The notes below the pieces were generated by a model that saw only the letters and a program-made list of their open reading frames with translations, was not told the DNA's origin and did no database searches. Positions 1 to 8,606 of a stretch of DNA of 46,627 nucleotides are shown here, one piece after another (within the stretch, counting starts at the first letter, position 1; each line of letters starts with the position of its first letter). This stretch comes from Bryobacterales bacterium. Lineage in GTDB: Bacteria; Acidobacteriota; Terriglobia; Bryobacterales; Bryobacteraceae. Made by a program: the position numbers and the translations under genes. The stretch spans positions 1-46,627 of the forward strand of contig JADZAF010000102.1 in assembly GCA_020852755.1 (NCBI GenBank), read 5' to 3'.

Positions 1-778
1 AGAAGATCAGCCGCGTGCCGTCGGGCGAGACATCGGCCCGGGGGCGGTAGAGCGTCTGCTCGTCGAGGACGATGCGCCCGCGCGACATGGCGTCCTCCTG
101 GTGCGGCACGCGCCAGAGCGCGCCCGAACCGAGGGCGATGCCGCGGTTCGAGAGCAGCAGCAGTTCCTTGCCGCCCGGCAGCCAGGCTGGCTGGATATGG
201 ATATCCCAGTTGCTGAAGTACAGGCGCGGGCTGCCGAAATCGTGATCCCGGGTGACGGCCAGTGGTTCGCCGGTCCAGCGGCCATCGAGAATGGGGCGGC
301 TGAAGACATTCAGGTTCCCGTTGGGCTGCGACGAGACGTACGCCAGGCGCGTTCCGTCGGGCGAGAAGACGGGATCGAGGTAGACCTGCTCATCCCCGGT
401 CAGCTTGCGGATCTCGCCTGTTTCCACGTTCAGGATTTCGAGTTGAATCGAGCGCCAGTCATCGTCGGCCGTGTACACGATCCAGCGCCCGTCCGGCGAC
501 CAGCAGGGCGAGGAGTGCAGCTTGCGGTCCGCGGTCAACTGCACCGCGGCGCCGCTGGCCGGATCCACCTTCCAGATCGAGCCGTGCAGCGAAACGGCGA
601 TCCATTTGCCGTCCGGAGACCAGGCCGGCCACCATGGCGTGGCAGTCGGAGAATGGGTGAGGTAGTAGCTGGCGAGGTAGTTACTCCGGAACTTCACCGC
701 CGGATACTCGACACCCTGCGGCCACAACGGGGCCGCGGCCAGAGCGGCCAGGAGGATAGGCAAACTTGTATGCTTCAT
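1..778 (-). CDS. Exported WD40/TolB-like beta-propeller protein (3' end outside window)
   Basis: The frame opens at ATG 778-776 and runs off the window edge, giving about 259 residues. The N-terminus (MKHTSLPILLAALAAAP) is a signal peptide, so the product is exported. The rest holds repeated propeller blades with the TolB/PD40 signature: WSPDGKW, WSPDGRW and FSPDGTR, each followed by a strand such as IAVSL, IVYTA or LAYVS. In Solibacter-type genomes such N-terminal propellers often precede an amidohydrolase or S9-peptidase domain, but that part would lie outside the window, so the enzymatic role is unknown. The start is 11 bp after the stop of the TonB receptor gene on the same strand, so the two are probably co-transcribed and may act on the imported substrate. 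Confidence 0.85.
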   Translation of the reverse strand, partial: MKHTSLPILLAALAAAPLWPQGVEYPAVKFRSNYLASYYLTHSPTATPWWPAWSPDGKWIAVSLHGSIWKVDPASGAAVQLTADRKLHSSPCWSPDGRWIVYTADDDWRSIQLEILNVETGEIRKLTGDEQVYLDPVFSPDGTRLAYVSSQPNGNLNVFSRPILDGRWTGEPLAVTRDHDFGSPRLYFSNWDIHIQPAWLPGGKELLLLSNRGIALGSGALWRVPHQEDAMSRGRIVLDEQTLYRPRADVSPDGTRLIF

Positions 779-789
779 GCTGGCACTGG

Positions 790-3700
790 CTAAAAGTACA
801 ACTTTAGCGCAAGCTGCACGATACGCATGCTGGTCCGCAGCCCGCGGATTTCGCCGACGCGCGGCCCGTCCGGGGTGATGGCATTCACGCTGGTGTAGCT
901 CAGGTTGTTGGGCGCCCCGAAGTACGGCGTGTTCAGCGCATTGAAGAACTCGGCGCGGAACTGCAAAGAGAACCGCTCCGTGATCTGGAAGTCTTTGAAG
1001 GCGGAAACATCCAGGTTGCGCTGTCCCGGCGTGTCCAGGATGCCGCGCCCCGAGTTGCCGAAGTGGCACAGGTCGGGCCGGGACGGGATGTTGCAGGTAA
1101 CCCGTTGGAAGGCGGTCGGGTCAAACCACAGCTGGCGGGTGGGATTCTCGAGCGCGCCGTCCCGCAAGCGGTCGGGACGGATGTCCCCGCCGCCCGTGTT
1201 CAAGTCGCCCCCCGCGGGAGTGAAGGGGAAACCCGTCCGGAGAGTGACGATGCCGTTGGTCTGCCAGCCCTTCAGCACGGCGGCCGGCACGCCCCGCAGC
1301 GACTTGCCGAAGGGCAGCGCCCACACCCAGTGGAACACCGCCGCGTGACGCTGGTCGAAGGCCCTGCGGCCGCGCGAGCCAAGACGGTCGTTGATATTCT
1401 GCAGGCCGCTGCCTTCGTTGGCTCCGTCCTCCCCGTCGCCGTGCGACTTGCTGAAGGTATAGGCGAGCCCGTAAGAGATGCCGTTGGCGTACCGCTTTTC
1501 TAGCTTGGCCTGCAATCCGTGATAGAAGCCGTTGCCGTAAGTGCCGTAGTAGCTGACCGCGCCGAGAGACTGAATCCCTTTCTCCGGCTGGGCCGGGTCG
1601 TAGATGTAGGGAAACCGGCGGCGGGGCTGGAAATTGGTGTCCGGCGAGGGTGTGGCCTGGTTGAAGGCGCCGTCGTTGTTCGGCACATGGGTGTTCTTGC
1701 TGCCGACATAGCCGATGGTGAAGGCGGTGGAGTAGGGCAGTTCGCGCTGGATATCGAAGCTCCACTGCCACACATCGCTGTCCTTCCGGTCGTCGGGCAT
1801 ATAGCGGATACTGAGAGCACTGGTTCGGGCAACGCCACCGCCGAACGGGTCGTCGAGGGTGATCGGCGTGATGCCGCTGCGGAACTTGCGGGTTGGAAGC
1901 GTGTAGGTTCGCCCTCCGGCCGGGACCGTCACAGAGCCGGCGGCATCGGTGACGGCATTCAGTTGCTGGAAGCCCGACAAGGGAGGCACCAGGTTGAGGT
2001 GGCTGGTGTTGACCAGCAACTGCACGCTGGAGAACTGTCCCGCTCCCATCCGAATTACCCACTTGTCCAGGGGCCGGTAGGCGATGCCGAGACGGGGCTG
2101 GAAGAATCCCGGCGACTGCTGCCAGATCTTGACCCGGGCTTCGGCGCTGCGCACGCTGGCCGGATAGATGGTCGGGATCTTTTCGCCGTTCGGGCCGGTG
2201 TACCACGGCGCGCGGATGCCGAAGTCGGGCGTGCGCAGGCCGCCCAGGCTGTCTACCGAGTTGCCGTAGTAGTCCCAGCGGAATCCCATGTTGACGGTCA
2301 GCCGGGAAGTTACCCGCCAGTCGTCGGTGATGTAGGCGGCTGTGCGGTTCTGGCGCAGGTTCACGCCCGGCAAACCTTCGGCGGTGCTCGACTGCGCGGG
2401 ATAACCGAGCAGGAACGAGGCGAACGCGAAGCCGCTTTCGTTGGCTCCGAAACTGAGGTTGCCGCGCGAAAGGTTGGCCGCGAAGCGATCCAGCGTGACC
2501 CGGTTGTACTGGAAGCCGGTCTTCAGGTTGTGCTTTCCGGTGATGATCGAGAGGCTGTCCGCGAACTGATGGTTGTACGTGTCGTCGAAGCGTCCTTCCG
2601 CGTCTCCGATGGTGAAGCCGATGCTCGGAATCCCGGTCTCCATGGGCGTCAGCTTGCGGTTGTTGTCGGTGGCCACCCGGAACTTTCCGATGCCGAGGGA
2701 GTCAGGATCGAAGTCGGTCTCCGAACGCGGGTTGAGGAACTCGTCGCCCCAGTAGTTGGTGCCGAAGCGGAATTCATTCACTACCGTGGGGCTGAAAACA
2801 TGCAGCCACTGCGTGGCCAGGTTCCACGATGTCGAGTAGAGATGGTCCGGGAAATTGGGATTGATGTTGTTGCGGTGCCAGTCGGAATAATCGACGTTGG
2901 CCCGCCCGAATACGCGGTCCTTCTCCGAGAAGTTGTGATCGATCCTGCCGAAATACTGGTTCGAATTAATGGGAACGGGAATGGTCCTCCGTGCGGTGAA
3001 GTCCAGGATATCGGTCTGCTGAAAATCGGGCATGGGGAGATACTTTTCGATCACGGTTTGGGCCCCGCGGTGCAGCCTCGAACTGGGGATTTGATTGTTG
3101 CCGAACGGCATTCCGGTTAGAGCGTCGTAGATGACGATGGGCGCGCGATAGAGACTGCCGGACTTCGGATTGACCGCGGGGTTCAGCAGGGCCGAGAAGT
3201 CGCCCCGGCGGAACTCCTGGTTGGGCCACCAGGCGGTTCCAACCGACTCGCTCATCTGGCGCCGACCCTCGTAGTTGAACGACCAGAAGGTCTTGTTCCT
3301 GATGATCGGCCCGCTCAGGAAAGTGCCGAACTGGTTGCGGCGCAGGCGATCTTTCGGCAGCCAGCTGGCCCCCGGAGCCAGCTCGAAATTCAGGAAGTAG
3401 GTCTCGGCGTCCAGTTTCTCGTTCCGCAGGAAGTTGAACATCGTGCCGTGGAACTGGTTGGTGCCTCCCTTCATCGTGACCTGAATGTGCGCGCCGGCGC
3501 CCTGGCCGAACTCCGCGGAATACGAGGAGGTCATCACTTTGAATTCTTCCAGGGCGTCCACCGAGGGTGTGAAGGCGGTGTGGTTGTACAGCGGCATGAT
3601 GGCTTCCACGCCGTCGATGGTGACGCTCTGGTTGATCTCTCTCTGGCCGTTGGCGATGACCGAGATGCCGGTGCCGGGGATGGGGAAGCCGCCCTGCCCG

Positions 3701-4245
3701 TCGGCGAGGCCGGTGCGGCTGCCGAATTGCAGGCCGGGCGTCATCACGGCCAGGTTGGTGATGTTGCGCCCGTTCAGGGGCAGATCGACCACCCGCTTGT
3801 TCTCCACCACCGAACCGATGGAGGCGTCCTCGGTCTGCAGCGCGACCGCCGAGGCCGCCACCTCGATCTTCTCGGTGACCTCGCCGATCTGCATGGTGAA
3901 GTCGACGCGCGCTTTCTGCTGGGTCTCCACCCGCAGGCCGGTCACCGTCGAGGAGCGGAACCCCGCCGACTCGCAGCGGACCGTGTAGAGGCCCACCTCA
4001 ATCAGGGGAAAGGTGTAATCCCCGGCCTGATTGGTGGTGGCCGTGCGGGATTCTCCGGTGGCGGTGCGGGTGATCGTCACGGTGGCCCCGGGGATAACCG
4101 CCCCGCTCGCATCGGAAACGCGGCCCAGAATCTCCGTCGAGGTCGTTTGGCCCCATAGCGGGCTGATTTGAATGTCAGCGGTAATGCTCAGGACGAACAC
4201 GAGTAGTAGGGGCGTCCACAGACGAGGGGACGTCAGACAGGACAT
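790..4245 (-). CDS. Oar-like TonB-dependent outer-membrane receptor with carboxypeptidase-regulatory domain
   Basis: This 1151-residue protein starts with a signal peptide (LLLVFVLSITA) followed by a carboxypeptidase-regulatory-like domain at about residues 35-115 (GRVSDASGAVIPGATVTI, then AGDYTF). A plug domain follows at about 125-250 (LPLNGRNITNLAVMTPG), and then a long beta-barrel that ends in aromatic ALKLYF, as expected for outer-membrane insertion. This architecture is the expanded Oar/TBDT family of Acidobacteriota and is generally linked to uptake of large substrates such as glycans or peptides; the substrate cannot be read from the sequence. AGGAG lies just upstream of ATG 4245 and supports the start. 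It lies downstream of a GH172-type hydrolase and upstream of a propeller protein on the same strand, which suggests a carbohydrate-utilisation context. Confidence 0.93.
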   Translation of the reverse strand: MSCLTSPRLWTPLLLVFVLSITADIQISPLWGQTTSTEILGRVSDASGAVIPGATVTITRTATGESRTATTNQAGDYTFPLIEVGLYTVRCESAGFRSSTVTGLRVETQQKARVDFTMQIGEVTEKIEVAASAVALQTEDASIGSVVENKRVVDLPLNGRNITNLAVMTPGLQFGSRTGLADGQGGFPIPGTGISVIANGQREINQSVTIDGVEAIMPLYNHTAFTPSVDALEEFKVMTSSYSAEFGQGAGAHIQVTMKGGTNQFHGTMFNFLRNEKLDAETYFLNFELAPGASWLPKDRLRRNQFGTFLSGPIIRNKTFWSFNYEGRRQMSESVGTAWWPNQEFRRGDFSALLNPAVNPKSGSLYRAPIVIYDALTGMPFGNNQIPSSRLHRGAQTVIEKYLPMPDFQQTDILDFTARRTIPVPINSNQYFGRIDHNFSEKDRVFGRANVDYSDWHRNNINPNFPDHLYSTSWNLATQWLHVFSPTVVNEFRFGTNYWGDEFLNPRSETDFDPDSLGIGKFRVATDNNRKLTPMETGIPSIGFTIGDAEGRFDDTYNHQFADSLSIITGKHNLKTGFQYNRVTLDRFAANLSRGNLSFGANESGFAFASFLLGYPAQSSTAEGLPGVNLRQNRTAAYITDDWRVTSRLTVNMGFRWDYYGNSVDSLGGLRTPDFGIRAPWYTGPNGEKIPTIYPASVRSAEARVKIWQQSPGFFQPRLGIAYRPLDKWVIRMGAGQFSSVQLLVNTSHLNLVPPLSGFQQLNAVTDAAGSVTVPAGGRTYTLPTRKFRSGITPITLDDPFGGGVARTSALSIRYMPDDRKDSDVWQWSFDIQRELPYSTAFTIGYVGSKNTHVPNNDGAFNQATPSPDTNFQPRRRFPYIYDPAQPEKGIQSLGAVSYYGTYGNGFYHGLQAKLEKRYANGISYGLAYTFSKSHGDGEDGANEGSGLQNINDRLGSRGRRAFDQRHAAVFHWVWALPFGKSLRGVPAAVLKGWQTNGIVTLRTGFPFTPAGGDLNTGGGDIRPDRLRDGALENPTRQLWFDPTAFQRVTCNIPSRPDLCHFGNSGRGILDTPGQRNLDVSAFKDFQITERFSLQFRAEFFNALNTPYFGAPNNLSYTSVNAITPDGPRVGEIRGLRTSMRIVQLALKLYF

Positions 4246-4392
4246 AGCATCTCCTTTGGGCGAGCCGGTGACACCAGAGCGCGTGTGGCAATGCTATCTG
4301 ACCGTCCCCTGCGGGGTCAATCGCCGGTCAGGACGTGTCGGGACGCCGTCCAGCGTATTGGACGGCAGGCGGATGCGATCCCCTTCCCGGGC

Positions 4393-5526
4393 TCACCTCG
4401 GCCAGCGCTGCGGAACCGGCGCGAACCTGGGGAAGGGCGCGTGCGGCTCCCGCTGGTACCAGTAGGCCACCGAGGCGATGTCGTCGGCCAGCGGCTGGTA
4501 GGTTCCGTTCGGCCACCAGCCCAGCGCCTGGATGGTCACCCGCAGGTCCCTATCGAAGTTGATGGGGTCCATCAGGTGCCAGCGATAGAGGCTCCACTTG
4601 GGCGGGCCGTCTTTGGCATGCTTGAGCGTGCAACCGGTGTAGGGCGTGGAGTAAGTCTCCGGAAATCCGTAGCTGCCCATGAAGTAGTCCTCGGTGCCGG
4701 TGCCGTTGATGGTCGGAAACCTGCCATCTCCGTCCATGAAGAATTTGATCTCGCCCTCACCGAACCAGCCGTCGGAAAGCTGCGTCCAGGCCAGGAAGGT
4801 GCCCACGTAGCGGCCCTGTCCCTTCACGCCGTCCAGGATGGTGTATTCGGGATGCTCGCGGCTGGTGACGGCCCGGCGCCATTGGGCGTGGAAGTATCCG
4901 GCGCTTTCCGGCACCTCGGTTTCCGCGTAGGTGATCTGGTACGTCATCAACGTCAGGTCCTTGCTGCCCTCGTTCGAGAAGGTGATCCGGGCGTGCTTCC
5001 GGAACGGCATGGGCCAGAAGCAGTTGAGCGCGGAGCGGGGATTGACCACCACCGCCAGCGAGTTTACGGGAGCGAACAGCTCGTGGCCAACCGCGAAGAA
5101 ATCGGTCAGCGGGACTTCGATGGACGGCGTGGCTTCGTTGTCCCAGTAGAAGCGCAGCACGGAACTGCGCCCGTTGCCCTTCCAGTCGCCTTCGGTCGCC
5201 ATCCAGATGTGCTGGATGACGCCGGGGCCGTCCACGTCCATGATGGTGACCGTCTGGCCGGCCCTGGGCTTGATGAAAGGACGCACTTTCCAGCCCTGCC
5301 CCAGATCCACGGCGGCTTTGGAAAAGGACAGATCCGGGTCGGCGGGATTGGGGACGGCCATGCCGCCCTTGCCCTTCTCCCCGGTGGGGTTCTCGGGCGA
5401 GACGGAGCGCGTTCGGGCCGGCGTCAGCAGGGGCAGGCTGGAAAGGCTGTTGTTCCAGGCGGGCATCTGCGCCTCGAGGGCGGCGCCGAATGAAAAAACG
5501 ATGGCGGCGAAGGACAGGAATCGCAT
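4393..5526 (-). CDS. Exported DUF2961 / GH172-type glycoside hydrolase
   Basis: This 377-residue protein has an N-terminal signal peptide (RFLSFAAIVFSFGAALEAQ). It shows DUF2961 hallmarks: VDGPGVIQHIWM near residue 90, GWFGEGEIKFFMDGD near 250, and NGTGTEDYFMGSYGF around 274-288 with Glu279. DUF2961 proteins are now classed as GH172, with known members acting on alpha-fructofuranosides and D-arabinofuranosides. Active-site residues in the family are glutamates; the Glu in GEGE and GTED are the obvious candidates here. The exact substrate is not known. GAGGAG precedes the ATG at good spacing. The gene sits between an amidohydrolase (95 bp upstream) and the TonB receptor (147 bp downstream), all on the minus strand, so it probably works on a polymer or oligosaccharide outside the inner membrane. 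Confidence 0.88.
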   Translation of the reverse strand: MRFLSFAAIVFSFGAALEAQMPAWNNSLSSLPLLTPARTRSVSPENPTGEKGKGGMAVPNPADPDLSFSKAAVDLGQGWKVRPFIKPRAGQTVTIMDVDGPGVIQHIWMATEGDWKGNGRSSVLRFYWDNEATPSIEVPLTDFFAVGHELFAPVNSLAVVVNPRSALNCFWPMPFRKHARITFSNEGSKDLTLMTYQITYAETEVPESAGYFHAQWRRAVTSREHPEYTILDGVKGQGRYVGTFLAWTQLSDGWFGEGEIKFFMDGDGRFPTINGTGTEDYFMGSYGFPETYSTPYTGCTLKHAKDGPPKWSLYRWHLMDPINFDRDLRVTIQALGWWPNGTYQPLADDIASVAYWYQREPHAPFPRFAPVPQRWPR

Positions 5527-5621
5527 CAGTATCTCCTCATGTCACAGATCCAGCATTTCACCATGGCCGGTGAGAAATGCCAACTTCCCGGCAAGCGGCG
5601 GCAGCGGCGCGCTCCGCGCAA

Positions 5622-6464
5622 CTACACTTTCAGTTCGGGAAACCAGAGCCGCCGGGCCGTTTCTCCCAGAATGGCCCGCCGCGCCGCCGTGTTGAGCGGC
5701 AGCACCTCGGTGAAGAGGCGCAGGTGTTCGGAGTAGGTGATGTTGGGCGTCCAGAGGTCGTTGGGAAACGAACTGGCCCAGACGCAGCGTTCCGGGCCAT
5801 AAGCGGCGATGATGGTCAGGCAGGCGTCGTGAAGGTCCTCGCAGGGAAACCGGCGGGTGGTGCCGGTGCCGATGAAATCCAGCTTGGGATAGAGGTTGCC
5901 GAAGCGGGCCAGCCTGATTACGGCTTCCAGGCCGGGCGCCAGCAGCGGGCCGGGCTTGAGGTCCATGCAATGGTCGAACCCCACGGTGATCTTCGGGAAC
6001 TCCGTCAGAATTTTGGTGGCGCTCGGGACCATCTCCAGCCGCATCAGAAAAATGTCAATGCTGACCCCCAGGTCGGCCGCCGTCTTCCACAGGGCCCGCA
6101 CGCCCGCATCGTCGAAACCGGTGTTGCGGGAAGGCGAGGGAACGCTGCGCAGCGTGGCCACACCGTACTCGCGCGCGAAGCGGCGCAGCAGGCCGGGGCT
6201 GCGGGGATCGTCCGGATTCAAGGTGCAGACGCCGCGCATCCAGCCTCGATTGGCCTTCGCACTGTCACACAGGTAGCGGTTGTCGTAGCCGTAGAAGGAA
6301 ACCGTCTGGATGGCCCGCACCGCCCGCACTCCGTTTGCCTGACTGGTGCGGCGCAGGTCCTCCGCGGCCATCTTCCCGCCGGGCGAGCGGAGCGGGTTCT
6401 CCTTGGGGGGATAGCGCTTCTCGTCTCCGGAGCAGATGTGCGCGTGGCAATCGATGATCAGCAT
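5622..6464 (-). CDS. Amidohydrolase-family TIM-barrel protein (Amidohydro_2)
   Basis: The 280-residue protein begins MLIIDCHAHICSGDEKR, with the strand-1 HxH metal motif at H7 and H9. A later strand carries KITVGFDHCMD, and the C-terminal metal region reads CVWASSFPNDLW. Most Amidohydro_2 enzymes have Gly-Ser-Asp/Asn-x-Pro at the last site; here Ser replaces Asp, so hydrolysis is likely but the active site is modified. There is no signal peptide, so it is cytoplasmic. It is the first gene of the minus-strand block leading to GH172 and the TonB receptor, and is divergent from the isomerase-like gene at 6528. A sugar lactonase or decarboxylase role would fit, but this is inference. Confidence 0.8.
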   Translation of the reverse strand: MLIIDCHAHICSGDEKRYPPKENPLRSPGGKMAAEDLRRTSQANGVRAVRAIQTVSFYGYDNRYLCDSAKANRGWMRGVCTLNPDDPRSPGLLRRFAREYGVATLRSVPSPSRNTGFDDAGVRALWKTAADLGVSIDIFLMRLEMVPSATKILTEFPKITVGFDHCMDLKPGPLLAPGLEAVIRLARFGNLYPKLDFIGTGTTRRFPCEDLHDACLTIIAAYGPERCVWASSFPNDLWTPNITYSEHLRLFTEVLPLNTAARRAILGETARRLWFPELKV

Positions 6465-6527
6465 GTCCTCAGTGGTACCATGATCCTCCGGCTTCTTGTC
6501 CGGAAGAGAACGTGAGGAGGCGAATCC

Positions 6528-7460
6528 GTGGAACTTGTTTCCAAGAGTGAAACCACCCGCCGCGCAATGCTCGCCGGCGCCGCAGGGTTAGTCACCGCCG
6601 CCCGGCCGGCCGGCGCGGCAGCCCAACCGGCTCTCAAAAAGTACTACAACGTGAGCTGCCTTACCTTGAGTTACGGAAAGCAGTTCAGCTCCGGCAAAAT
6701 GGATATCTTCAGTTTCCTGGACACCTGCCGGTCGCTGGACCTGGACGGAGTCGATATCCACATCCAGAACCTCACGGGCGTGGACCGGGCACACTTGAAA
6801 GATGTCCGGCGCCAGTGCCTGAACCGGGGTCTGACGATTTCATCGCTCTGCGTGACCACCGAGTACGGGCGGTCGGCCGAAGCCATCCCCAAGGAACTGG
6901 AGAAAGCGCGGCAGGCGATCGACGTGGGGATGTTCCTGGGCGCTCCCATTCTGCGCGTGTTTGTCGGCTCGGCGCCCTCCCCGGACAAGCAGGAGGAGGC
7001 CTTCCGGCGCGGCGTCGACGCCTTGCGCAAAACCGCGGAGATCGGGGCCGAGGCGGGCATGCCGGTGGCGCTGCAAAACCACAGCGGCTTGACCTCGACG
7101 GGCGACGATATGCTGCGTTTCCATCGCGAGGTGAATCATCCCAACTTCACCCTGCTTCTCGATACCGGCCACTTCGCGGGCAGGGACGGGCCAAACGGGC
7201 CGCGCATCCCCGGACTCACCTACGAGGACTATTACCGCAGCATCGAGCAGGTGGCGCCGCTGACACAGTTCGTGCGCTGCAAACTGTATAACCTGGACGC
7301 CAACGGCCGGGAGAAGTGGATCGACTACGACCGCGTCTTCAAAATCCTGCGGGGTGTGCGCTACAACGGGTTCATCAGCCTGGTTTACGAAGGGCAGGAG
7401 GATCAGGCCACGGCCATCCCGCGCGGCGCCCGTTTCCTGCGATCGTTTACCACCACCTGA
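6528..7460 (+). CDS. Exported sugar phosphate isomerase/epimerase-like TIM-barrel protein
   Basis: This 310-residue protein starts at GTG 6528, supported by AGGAGG at 6515-6520. The N-terminus has a twin-arginine-like stretch (TTRRAMLAGAAG) and an Ala-rich segment, so it is probably exported. The body is an AP-endonuclease-2 / xylose-isomerase-like barrel: LDLDGVDIHIQNL near residue 66, GAPILRVFVGS near 140, LQNHSGLTSTGDDML near 183, and LLLDTGHFAG near 208, where the DTxH pair is a metal-site signature. Members interconvert keto-sugars or inositol derivatives, but the substrate is not predictable. The following MBL-fold and cupin genes are co-directional with short gaps, so this is probably the first of a three-gene transcript in the sugar locus. 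Confidence 0.82.
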   Translation: MELVSKSETTRRAMLAGAAGLVTAARPAGAAAQPALKKYYNVSCLTLSYGKQFSSGKMDIFSFLDTCRSLDLDGVDIHIQNLTGVDRAHLKDVRRQCLNRGLTISSLCVTTEYGRSAEAIPKELEKARQAIDVGMFLGAPILRVFVGSAPSPDKQEEAFRRGVDALRKTAEIGAEAGMPVALQNHSGLTSTGDDMLRFHREVNHPNFTLLLDTGHFAGRDGPNGPRIPGLTYEDYYRSIEQVAPLTQFVRCKLYNLDANGREKWIDYDRVFKILRGVRYNGFISLVYEGQEDQATAIPRGARFLRSFTTT

Positions 7461-7480
7461 GGATTGCGCGGCGCCGGGCT

Positions 7481-7486
7481 TACAAT
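7481..7486 (+). promoter_or_regulatory. -10-like TACAAT before the MBL-fold gene
   Basis: TACAAT ends 11 nt before ATG 7498, and no Shine-Dalgarno is visible between them. A start point about 7 nt downstream would leave a leader of only a few bases. No convincing -35 box is seen. Confidence 0.4.
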
Positions 7487-7497
7487 GGGTCCGGACA

Positions 7498-8601
7498 ATG
7501 AAAACCGGATTTCTGGCTCTTTTGATGACCGCGGCGGCCGCATGGGCCCAGCCGGAAGCGGGCGTCCAGCCCTACCTCTCCTCTCCCCGGCGGGCTCTGA
7601 CCGCACCGGAACTGCGCGACGCGCCCGATGAATGGATCGAACGATCCCTGGCCTGGGCCGGCGACATTCTGGTCCGTTACGCGCCTGCCGTGATCGAGCA
7701 CCCCGTCCGGCGGGCCGCCCTGATCCGCCTGGACGACGTGCTGCACATCGAATCCGCGCCGAAGAAGCCGTTGGTGCAGCGGTTCTACCGCTCCCGCATC
7801 GAGCGCGCCGTGCGGGAGATCGAGAACACGCGGGCCGAGGGCGGCATGTGGATCTGGAAGCTGTACAATCACGGCTTCTTCATTCGCACCCCGAGCGTCT
7901 CCTTCGCTTTCGACATCGTGCCCGGCACGCGCGAACCCGGCTTCGCGGTCGATCCCGCCGTTCTGGAGCGCATCGCGGAACAGGCCGACGCGATGTTCAT
8001 CAGCCATGCCCACGGCGACCACGCCAGCCAGGAGGCCGCCAGGCTGTTCCTCGGCCGGAACAAGCCGGTCCTGGCGCCGGAAGGCCTGTGGTCGGGGCAG
8101 GAGATCGCGGCGCGCCTGACCTACCCCAGGCGGAGCACGTCGGCAGTCCAGGAGATCCCGGTTCAGGATGGAAGGCGGGTCTTGAAAGTCGTGGCCTTTC
8201 CCGGCCACCAGGGATCGGCGCCGATCAACAACGTGCACCTGGTGACCACGCCCGACAACTTCACCGTTGTCCAGACCGGGGACCAGTCGGGGACGGAGGG
8301 GCCGGACGGCGATTTCGACTGGATCGCCCATGTCGGGGCCGGACGCCGCGTGGACGTTCTGCTGCCAAACTGCTGGACCAACAACATCGGCCGCGTGGCC
8401 CGCGGCGTGAATCCGCAACTTATCATTACCGGACACGAAAACGAGATGGGCCATAGCGTGGATCACCGCGAAGATTACACCCAGACCTACAATCATCTCT
8501 TCGGCATCCGCTATCCCTTCATCGTGATGGCCTGGGGGGAAAGCTATCACTACGATGTCGCCGCGGACCCGGGCCGGCGCAGACAAGACACAGTACACTG
8601 A
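7498..8601 (+). CDS. Exported metallo-beta-lactamase-fold hydrolase
   Basis: The chosen ATG at 7498 gives 367 residues and a clean signal peptide (MKTGFLALLMTAAAAWAQ); the frame is open further upstream but that part overlaps the preceding gene. The protein carries the metal motif HAHGDH at residues 170-175, preceded by the strand MFIS. Later residues that may complete the site are FPGHQG, TGDQSGTEG and TGHEN. This resembles the L-ascorbate-6-phosphate-lactonase-like and related MBL-fold group rather than true beta-lactamases. An unusual point is the roughly 120-residue helical N-terminal region before the MBL core. It lies between the isomerase-like gene and the cupin gene. The substrate is unknown; a lactone or ester hydrolase in the periplasm would fit. 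Confidence 0.82.
   Translation: MKTGFLALLMTAAAAWAQPEAGVQPYLSSPRRALTAPELRDAPDEWIERSLAWAGDILVRYAPAVIEHPVRRAALIRLDDVLHIESAPKKPLVQRFYRSRIERAVREIENTRAEGGMWIWKLYNHGFFIRTPSVSFAFDIVPGTREPGFAVDPAVLERIAEQADAMFISHAHGDHASQEAARLFLGRNKPVLAPEGLWSGQEIAARLTYPRRSTSAVQEIPVQDGRRVLKVVAFPGHQGSAPINNVHLVTTPDNFTVVQTGDQSGTEGPDGDFDWIAHVGAGRRVDVLLPNCWTNNIGRVARGVNPQLIITGHENEMGHSVDHREDYTQTYNHLFGIRYPFIVMAWGESYHYDVAADPGRRRQDTVH
8594..8599 (+). promoter_or_regulatory. -10-like TACACT before the cupin gene
   Basis: TACACT ends 7 nt before ATG 8607, so a start point at the normal distance would fall on or next to the ATG. No Shine-Dalgarno is present. The box lies inside the last codons of the upstream gene. Confidence 0.35.
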
Positions 8602-8606
8602 ATCCC

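Noticed and set aside
7070..7100. Gln in place of Glu in the LENHG-like metal motif of the isomerase-like protein (LQNHSG)
   Set aside because: LQNH/VQNH variants are common in this superfamily, so it is probably not a loss of function.
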